This document shows positions 52,031 to 61,400 of a DNA stretch of 64,000 nt, in pieces. The translations under genes and the position numbers were made by a program. The notes under the pieces were generated by a model, which did no database searches, was not told the DNA's origin, and worked only from the letters and a program-made list of their open reading frames with translations. Every line of letters begins with the position of its first letter. Position 1 is the first letter of the stretch. This DNA is from a bacterium (GTDB taxonomy: Bacteria > Oederibacteriota > JAAXVQ01 > JAUVAV01), in the NCBI GenBank assembly GCA_021108215.1, contig JAIORK010000001.1, positions 1 to 64,000 on the forward strand. Direction: 5' to 3'.

Positions 52031-52287
52031 CCTGGAATAACGATTAATCCCTGGGACGCTGTCGCTGCCCATCGATGAAACGAGTGGTTGTCTCAGCCCA
52101 GACCTGATGAATGATGTTTTTTGGGGACGCTACGCAGCCGGATGTGTTTTTACATCAATAGTTTGATGTTACTATTGAATCAGAAAAAAATCCCCATAAA
52201 AATTTTTTTTGATTTTATGAAATTTTTACAATTCCATGGTAAGTCAGACAAAGTCAATAAAAAGTCTGTTTTTAAAGGGTTTAATTT

Positions 52288-52315
52288 ATCCCATAAATTT
52301 GCAATGGGTTTTTTT
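52288..52315 (+). terminator. Terminator-like hairpin before the giant gene
   Basis: CCCAT (52290-52294) pairs with ATGGG (52304-52308), followed by seven T. It may end transcripts from ispF. It overlaps the -35 box described next. Confidence 0.5.
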
Positions 52316-52327
52316 GTGTGATATACT
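52299..52327 (+). promoter_or_regulatory. Probable promoter of the giant repeat-protein gene
   Basis: TTGCAA at 52299-52304, 17 bases and TATACT at 52322-52327, giving a leader of about 70 bases ending in AAGGAGG (52391-52397), 8 bases before the ATG. Confidence 0.5.
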
Positions 52328-52405
52328 TCAATCAAAGGTAATAAAAGAACGTATTTATAATAAAAATTGTAAGAATACTGTGCAGTTGAAAAGGAGGGAG
52401 CGGTT

Positions 52406-55400
52406 ATGGCTTCCAAAATTACAAGTAAGCTCACTTATGAGTACAAGCCTACGTTTATGCGGAAGGCAAATTGGTTAGGGACCTTGGCGCTGTTTGGGAC
52501 CTTGCTGTTGTTTGCCGGTGTTTCACTTTCTGCTGCTGAGGTGGATGATAAGCTTCTACCCAAAATTGTTAAGCAATTGAAGGAGAAAGGGAAGAAGATT
52601 AAAAGCACCTCAGTCCTTGAGGCAGGAGAAGAAACCACTATTGTTGTAACTTTGATCAGTGGTGAAGTGAAAACCTATGACAATCAAGGCCGGCTCAAAG
52701 AGGTCAAGCATCCGGATGGAAAAATTACGCGTTACGAAGACGGGATGCCGGTGGAGGAGATCAGTCCTACCGGTGAAACGCTTTCAACCACTAAATATTT
52801 TCGTAGTCCGGAAGGGAAACTGAGAAAAACAATTAAAACCGGTAAGAGTGGTGTTCATATTAAACATTTTGATAATAAAGGTAATGTTATTCAGAACACA
52901 TCTCCGCAAGGCACAAAATTTTACAGTAATTATACGAAAAATGAAAAAGGCCAGACCACGGGTTATGTGGAAAGAAATATGAATACCGGGAAAACCGAGA
53001 AAGTATTTCTCGATTCGAAAACCGGTGCAGTGCAGACAAAAATTGACCAAAATGGTGTGCGGACCGATATGGAATACCAGCGGGATGCCAATGGTGAAAT
53101 GATCGCAACCATTGAAAAAGACAGCCAAGGGCACGAGAAAATTAAAAAATATGAGAACGGTCAGTTGGTAGAGGTCATTGAAGATGGTGTCAGGACGACA
53201 CACGAGAACATCTTAAATGAAAAAGGTGTGCTGGTGATGAAAAAGGAGCGGAAGGTTCTCCCGGCTGCCGGCGGTACGGTTGAGGATATAACCATCAAGG
53301 AATTTAATGAACAGGGTCAGGTCACCAAAAAAACCGACCAGATGGGAATTCATATTTATTCGTATGTTTTGGATAAAGACGGCAAAATTATTTCCCGGTT
53401 TGAACGCATTGAGAGTCCGGACGGATCTTTTGAACCGTCTGAGAAAACAACTGATTATGATGATGCGGGTCGGATTATCCGGGTGGTGGAAAAAGGCAAG
53501 ACCGCCAACACAGAATATGTGTTGGATGACCGGGGTAATATTGTTTCTTCAACAGATAAAATTACGATTCATTTGGGCATGATGTCTTTTACCCAGGAAA
53601 TCAAGAAGGAATACAACGAGCAAGGGCAAGTGATGGCCAAGGTGGATGACAACGGTCACCGGACGGAGTATGTTTATGATGCCGCCGGCAACCGGATCAA
53701 TTCAAAAAGCGAGTTCGAGAGCACGGAATACACCTATGACACGAACGGTAATATGATTTCAAGCGTGACCATTGATCATAAGAGTACAACCTATACAGAG
53801 TATGATATTAAGACCAAGCTGCCGGCTAAAAAAATAAAATACAAAAACAGCGGTGTGATGGAACTGACGACCTATGGCATCAATGATCAGGGCAAGCGCT
53901 ATGGCATCACCAGTGAACCTTTTGGGGTTCGTGTGACTACGTATCGTGACTCCACGAGCGAACAGCCCGAGCACGCCGTTTTTACCAAGCATAATGGCAA
54001 GCAGACCGTAAGCACCTATGACTATTTTGGGGATCATATGGTGGCCAGCAAGGAAATCGGCGAGTCCAGTGTTACGGAAACCATGTACAATGCCTTTGGC
54101 AAACCGGACAGTTCGGTTCAGACCGACAAGTGGGGGCGGGTCACAACCACGACCCATCAGTATATGAATGGCCGCTCGTCTGCTTCAATTTCAGTTGATA
54201 AAAAAGGGAAGAGTATTACCAAGTTCAATAAATTTGAGGAACCGGTTTCAATTACCCGGATTAATACCATTGGTTTTCCGCGCAAATCGGTAGAGGAGAG
54301 AATTTATAAGGATGGCATTCTGGTCCGAAGTGTTTCTTCGGATGTGAAGGGGAAAAGTTATACGGAATATAATATGTATGAACAAGCCCAGGTTGTCCAT
54401 CGTGTTAATTATCACGGTTTTCCACGTGAAAATTGGGTGACCAACGCCTACAATACCAGCGGTGAGTTGACCAACAGTTATCAAATTGATTCGCGCGGCT
54501 ATACGGAGAATGATTTTGATGACGACGGTTTGATGACGGAAAGCCTGCGGCTGGACATATACGGTTTTCCCAAGATGAAAACAACAACGTATAATTATAT
54601 CAAGGGTGAGTTGGTTACCAGTGTTTCCGATGACACCCGGGGAACTTCTTATAATAAGTTTAATGCCGACGGGCTCATGGTTGAGTCAAAACGCGAGAAG
54701 AAATTTGGTTACCCCCGCGTGGATTACTCCACCTTTGAGTATGACGGCAACGGTTATATGGTTTACGGTGAGTCCACCGATGCCAATGGATTCACGAAGA
54801 ACTGGTACAATATCGATGAATTGGTGGCGATTTCTTATCGGGAAAACACCTATGGGCATGCACGGCAGCAGTGGACGATTAATGAATATGATAATGCCGG
54901 CTTTATGACCGTGAGTAAGGAAACCGACCTTAAGGGCTGCACAATCACTCAATTTAATCGCGATTCACTGGCATTGACCAATATGCGGTTTGATCATTAT
55001 GGGGTTGAATATGGCCGCAATACGATGACCGTAAACAATTATGATGGCGAAGGCTTCATGGTGGATTCCCTCAGCAAGAATCTTATGACATCGATGGCAA
55101 AGGAATTTGATAAGGATTCGCTTTGTCAATTCCAGAGCCAGAAGGATAATTTTGGTATAACCTATGCCCGCGACAAGGTCAGTGACAGTTTTGTTTATGA
55201 TGGTGATGGCCGGTTACAAAACAATGTTTCTAAAGATCTGATGGGTGCTACCTACAGCACTTATGATATTCACGGCGATGCAACCAAGACCCTGCGTTTG
55301 GGGAATTACGGTCTGGAAGCCTCGCGGATATCCCGGACCGGGTCTGCGTTTGAGGCGGATACGGGGATGACCACTGAGCGTGTTTCATTAACCGCTTACG

Positions 55401-58400
55401 GCACAACCTGGAGTATGGAATTTGATCCGCAGACCGGCTTGGAATCGTTGCAATTTTCAGACAACAATTTTGGTTTGTTGGCTTCGCGTAAAACAACGTC
55501 GCGGATTGAATTGGACAAGCGTCATGGACTGACGCGCAACACTCTGGCGACGAATGACTACGGCAAGACCAGTACTCATTTTGACACGGAGAGTGAAGGG
55601 CAGTATGGCATCGCGGTTTCCAGCCGCTCGATTAATAATTTTGGACTTGGATATACACTGGATACAACGACGGCGATTGATGCGGATGAGAAGACCGGGC
55701 AGAATAAAACCACCAAAGCAGCCAATAAATATGGGAGCACACTGACGGAATTCGATACATTATCCGGCGGCAGCCACGGTGTGGCGGTTCGCTCCTTTGC
55801 AGATAATCATTTTGGACTGCTTGCCAGCCGGAAGACCGCCACCCTCATTGATTCGGATCTTTATAATGGCTTGAATAAAGCGACTGTCGCTAAAAATGAG
55901 TACGGGATGACGGTCACGGAATTTGAACATGAGGAATTTGGTGTTTCCACCCGTTCCGAGGCCTTTAATAATTTTGGTCTGGGACTGACCATGCATACGG
56001 TCACCACCATTGACGCGAATGTTTTCAACGGTTTGAACCGCCAGACCATTGCCAGGAACGAATACGGAGAAACCATTACCAAATTTGATGATCAAAAAAC
56101 CGGTGTAGCCGAGGAATCACAGTCGAAAAACAACTATGGACTGGATGCCGTCCGGGAGACGCTTACCAAGATTACTTGTAATACGGACAACGGGCTCAAC
56201 CAGGTCACGGTTGCCAGCAATGATTATTCCACCACCAAAACCCAGTTTGATGATGTGGAGTATGGAACCGCAGAAATTTCCATTACAATTAATAATTTTG
56301 GACTGGGTGCTACCCGCGAGACGACAACTTTGATCTATACCAATCCCTACAACGGTTTGAATGAAATGACCATCGCGACAAACGCTTACGGTACGACTGT
56401 GACAAAATATGATAGTGAAGTATCGGGTGTGGCCGAGGAGTCTTTGTCCAAAAATAATTTCGGTCTTCTGGCCTCACGCATAACCTATACCAAAATTGAT
56501 GCAAATCATGATAGCGGTATCAATGAGAAAACGGTTGGGAGCAATGAGTATGGAGTGACCACGACATTTTATGACGATGATTTTGGGGTGGCGGTGGAAT
56601 CGTATGCGGATAATAATTTTGGTTTGGGCGCTACGCTGAAATCCCATACCCTTATCACAGCGGATACGTTTAATGGTTTGAATAAAATGACGGTTGCCAA
56701 CAGTGAGTATGGCCAGACCACGACCTTGTATGATCATGCCGAGTACGGGGTGGCCCTTGAATCACAGGGACTAAATAATTTTGGTCTGGTTTTCAGCCGC
56801 AACACCCACACCGATACTACAGCCAATACCTGGAACGGATTGAATCAACAGACTGTCGCAGTCAATGAATACGGCACAACCACGACCTTGTATGACGACC
56901 AACAGTTCGGTGTTGCCGAGAGATCCGTTTCCCGGAATAATTTCGGACTCGGTGCTTCTCAGACCACCCGTACCAAGATTTGGGCCAACGAGTATAACGG
57001 ACTCAATGAAATGACGCATGCTAAAAACGATTACGGACAGACCTGGACGCTATATGATGGCAATAAAACCGGTGTTTCAGAGGAATCTTTTTCCCGGAAT
57101 AATTTTGGTCTGGGTGCCTCGCGCGAGACCTTCACAAAGATAAAAGCCGACAAACATAACGGCTTAAATGAAAAAACCATTGCGGTAAATTTTTATGGAA
57201 AAACCACAACATATTATGATAGTGATAATTACGGTGTTGCCCAGGCTTCTTATTCGGAAAATAATTTTGGATTGGGAGCCAGTCTTAATACGGCAACCAG
57301 GATCCAGGCAAATGTGGAAAACGGGCTCAATGAAGTGACAATAGCCTCCAACGAGTACAGCACAACCATCACTCTTTATGATGATCAGAAAACCGGTGTG
57401 GCCGAGGAATCCATGGCCTTTAATAATTTTGGGACCCTGGCCACCCGTGTGGCCCATACGACCATAACCGCCAACACCTGGAACGGACTCAATCAGTCAA
57501 CCAGGGCTGATTCTGAATACGGTACGACGATAACCCGCTATGATGATGCGGCCTACGGTGTGGCGCTCAATTCGGATGCGTATAACAATTATGGACTCAA
57601 TGCGGCGCGCGAAACCTACACCGAGATAACGGCCAATACCTGGAATGGCTTGAATCAGGAAACCACAGCCACCAATCGCTATGGCACCACCACGACCCAT
57701 TATGATGATCAGAAACATGGTGTGGCCTTAAACTCGGTGGCGGACAATAATTTTGGTTTGGGGTCAACCCGGCATTCGGAAACAGTTATTTCCGCCAATG
57801 CCTACAACGGATTGAATGAATGGACCCTGGCGCAAAGCGATTATGGCTGGACCTATACAGAATATGATGCGGATGATTACGGTGTGCCCACCCGGTCACT
57901 GGCAATGAATAATTTCGGGCTCAAATCAACCCGGTTGACCATGACGACGATTGATGCAAATATTTCAACCGGTTTAAACAATCAGACCACCGCATTGAAT
58001 TATTATGGAACCACGACCACTACTTACGACAGTGAAAATCATGGTGTGGCGGTACGTTCTTATGCGGAAAATAATTTTGGTCTTCATTATTCACGAAACA
58101 CTTTTACCACGATTGACGCCAATGTTGACAACGGGTTGAATCGGACGACGGTGGCAGCCAATGAGTACGGGACAACAGTCACTGAATACGATGACCAGGT
58201 TTTCGGTGTTGCTGTCACATCACACGCATCGAATAATTTTGGATTGAATTTTGCGGCCGAGACCGACACCATCATTACAGCCAATACCTGGAACGGGCTG
58301 AATATATCGACCGAAGCGACCAATCAATATGGACAGACCCTGACGTTATATGATGATCAAGATACGGGTGTGGCTGAGGCGTCCTATTCTATGAATAATT

Positions 58401-61400
58401 TTGGATTGGGTGCCACTCGGAATACCTTTACGTTGATTGAGGCCAGTACCTGGAACGGGCTCAACGAACAGACCCTGGCGTTTAATCAATACGGGGTCAC
58501 ACGCACGGAGTATGACGTGGATGATACCGGCAAAGCCGAAGAATCATGGGCGCAAAATAATTTCGGTCTGGGCGCCAGCCAAAACACACATACGCTGATT
58601 TATGCCAATGCGAACACCGGACTCAATGAAATGACCAAAGCGGTCAATGATTACGGCACGACTTGGACTTTTTACGATTCAAATCAATCCGGTGTGGCCG
58701 AACGTTCGATTGCCTTAAATAATTTTGGGCTTTATGCATCACGGACAACAGAAACTGATATCGAAGCAAACTTTGACAATGGTCTTAATCGCCGGACCAC
58801 GGCGATTAACCTGTACGGGACCACGGTGACCCAGTATGACGACCAACTGACAGGATGCGCGGTCAGCTCGCATACTTCGAATAATTTCGGGCTTTTGGAC
58901 TCGCGTATTACAGATACCGCCATTACCTGCAATACCTTTAATGGCCTCAATCAGCAAACCGTGGCGACCAACGATTACGGTGTTACGGAGACTAATTATG
59001 ATGATCAGCAGTATGGTGTGGCGCTTAATTCGGATGCTGTAAATAATTACGGCCTGAATTTTTCAAAAGAAACACATACGGAGATCACGGCAGATACCTG
59101 GAATGGACTGAATATTTCGACGATTGCCAGCAATCTCTACGGTACCACCACCACGCTGTATGATAGTGTCGAGACGGGAACGGCACAGGAATCAGACGGG
59201 GTCAATTATTTTGGTTTGTTGCTGTCACGCAATACGCATACCGAGATTACGTCCAATAGTTTCAATGGTTTGAACCAGTCCACGATAGCCGTTAATGCAT
59301 ACGGCACGACCTGGTCTTTATTTGATGACCAGGCTTATGGGACGACGACGGAAACTCTCTCGTTAAATCATTTTGGATTATATGCCTCTCGTTTGACGCG
59401 TACGCAGGTCAATGCAAATATTCAAACCGGTTTAAACACCAGTACGGTTGCCACCAATGATTATGGCACAACCTATACGGAATATGATGATGAGGATTCC
59501 GGTACTGCGGTGTTTTCCCATGCGGAAAATAATTTCGGCCTTTTAGCTTCCCGCATTACCGATACCCAGACCACGGCCAATCGGGACAATGGGTTGAATA
59601 GTTTTACCTCGGCGGTGAACGATTACGGCCACACCCTGACCTTTTATGATGACCAGGATTACGGAACATCTGATTTTTCCATGTCCTGGAACAATTATGG
59701 TTTGGGGGAATCGCGGGTTACGTTCACCGATGTGGAGGCCAGTACGGTGAACGGTCTGAATGAATATACGATTGCCACCAATAATTATGGGACCACCACA
59801 ACCCTCTATGATTCGGCCTTGACCGGGGTGTCTCTTCAGTCGGCGGCGGCCAATAATTATGGATTGACTGCTTCACGTGAGAGTACGACGATGATTACTG
59901 CCAACACCTATAATGGTCTGAATCAATCCACTGTTGCCAGCAATGATTACGGTGTCACCTACACCAGCTATGATGATGAGGAATACGGTGTGTCGGAATG
60001 GTCGCACTCTCAAAATAATTTTGGTTTGACCATGAGTCGTTCAACCTACACCGTGATTACCGCCGATGTCCGGACCGGTTTGAATGAGGGGACATTGGCG
60101 ACTAATGATTATGGGACCACCCAGACATTTTACGATAACAATGCTTATGGTGTGGCCATCGGGTCCATGTCCTGGAATAATTTCGGTTTGGGCGCCTCAC
60201 GGGTTACGACCACGATCACAACCGCCAATACGGACAATGGTTTGAATCAGCGGACCTTTGCGACCAATGGCTATGGCTGGACCGAGACATTTTATGACGA
60301 TTCCCAGTATGGTGTTGCGACCGGTTCGCAAGCGCATAACTTTTTCGGGTTGGGAGCGGCACGTGATACGACCACAGTCAGCATTGCCAACACTTATAAT
60401 GGTTTGAATGTAGAGAGTACAGCCAGCAATGCGTATGGTTCTACCACGACCTACTACGATTCAGTCAATTATGGCGTGGCCACCGGCTCGCATGCAGTCA
60501 CTAATTTTGGTCTGACCGCCAGCCGGACAACCGACACCGTGGTCAATGCAAGTCATGCAACGGGTTTGAATATTTGGACAACAGCGGTGAGTGATTATTC
60601 CAGCACCACAACCTGGTATGATTCCATGGATACCGGCACGGCAACCAACTCGCTGGCCACTAATAATTTTGGGTTCGGTGCCACACGCAGTACCGCCACC
60701 ACAGTTCAATCCAATTCCTGGAACGGCCTAAACGAGATGACGATCGCGGTTAACAACTACGGTACCACGGAAAGCCATTTTGATTATGCCAGCACCGGGA
60801 GCGCGCTTTACTCAATCGGGAACAATAATTACGGCATTGGACTGGCCCGGAACACATTGACCATCAATGATGTTAATACCTGGAACGGTTTAAACAAAAA
60901 CACCCTGGCAATGAATGATTACAGTATTACTGCCACTGTTTATGATGATACTGAATACGGTACGGCCCAGTACTCCGACGTCCTGAATTTTTACGGTATT
61001 GGTGCTTCACGCATGACGCATACCGATATTACCGCGCGGACCGATAATGGTCAGAATACTCAGACCACGTCCATCAATGCGGCCGGGACTTCAATTACTT
61101 ATTTTGAGTCGGATAATTATGGTGTTGCCACCTCCACCGTGAGTAACCAGAATTTTGGACTGCTTTCTTCGCGTAATTCAACCACCATTAATAATGCCAA
61201 CACGTATACCGGTCAGAATATCGAGACTTGGGCCTACACAGACTTCGGGATGACTTATTCAACCTATGATTCCTGGGGATACGGCACCATCAACAGCAGT
61301 ATTTCCGACAATTACTATGGTGTTGATGGCAGCCGGGTAACCACCACCACCTTTTCCGTTAACCAACAGACCGGCATAAATAATTGGTCTCGGGCTGAAA

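Larger units (their letters stand above)
51917..52405. other. Gene-free stretch before the giant gene
   Basis: 489 bases. It holds a partial, rearranged R2 repeat (51991-52030; the R2 end ATCCACAGGCTT appears inverted at 51962-51973), a small hairpin TCAATAGT/ACTATTGA at 52155-52178, a terminator-like hairpin and the probable promoter of the giant gene. No small gene is convincing. Confidence 0.65.

Noticed and set aside
52030-52240. Small RNA gene before the giant gene
   Set aside because: Only weak hairpins are seen and there is no promoter-terminator pair; I cannot support an RNA gene.
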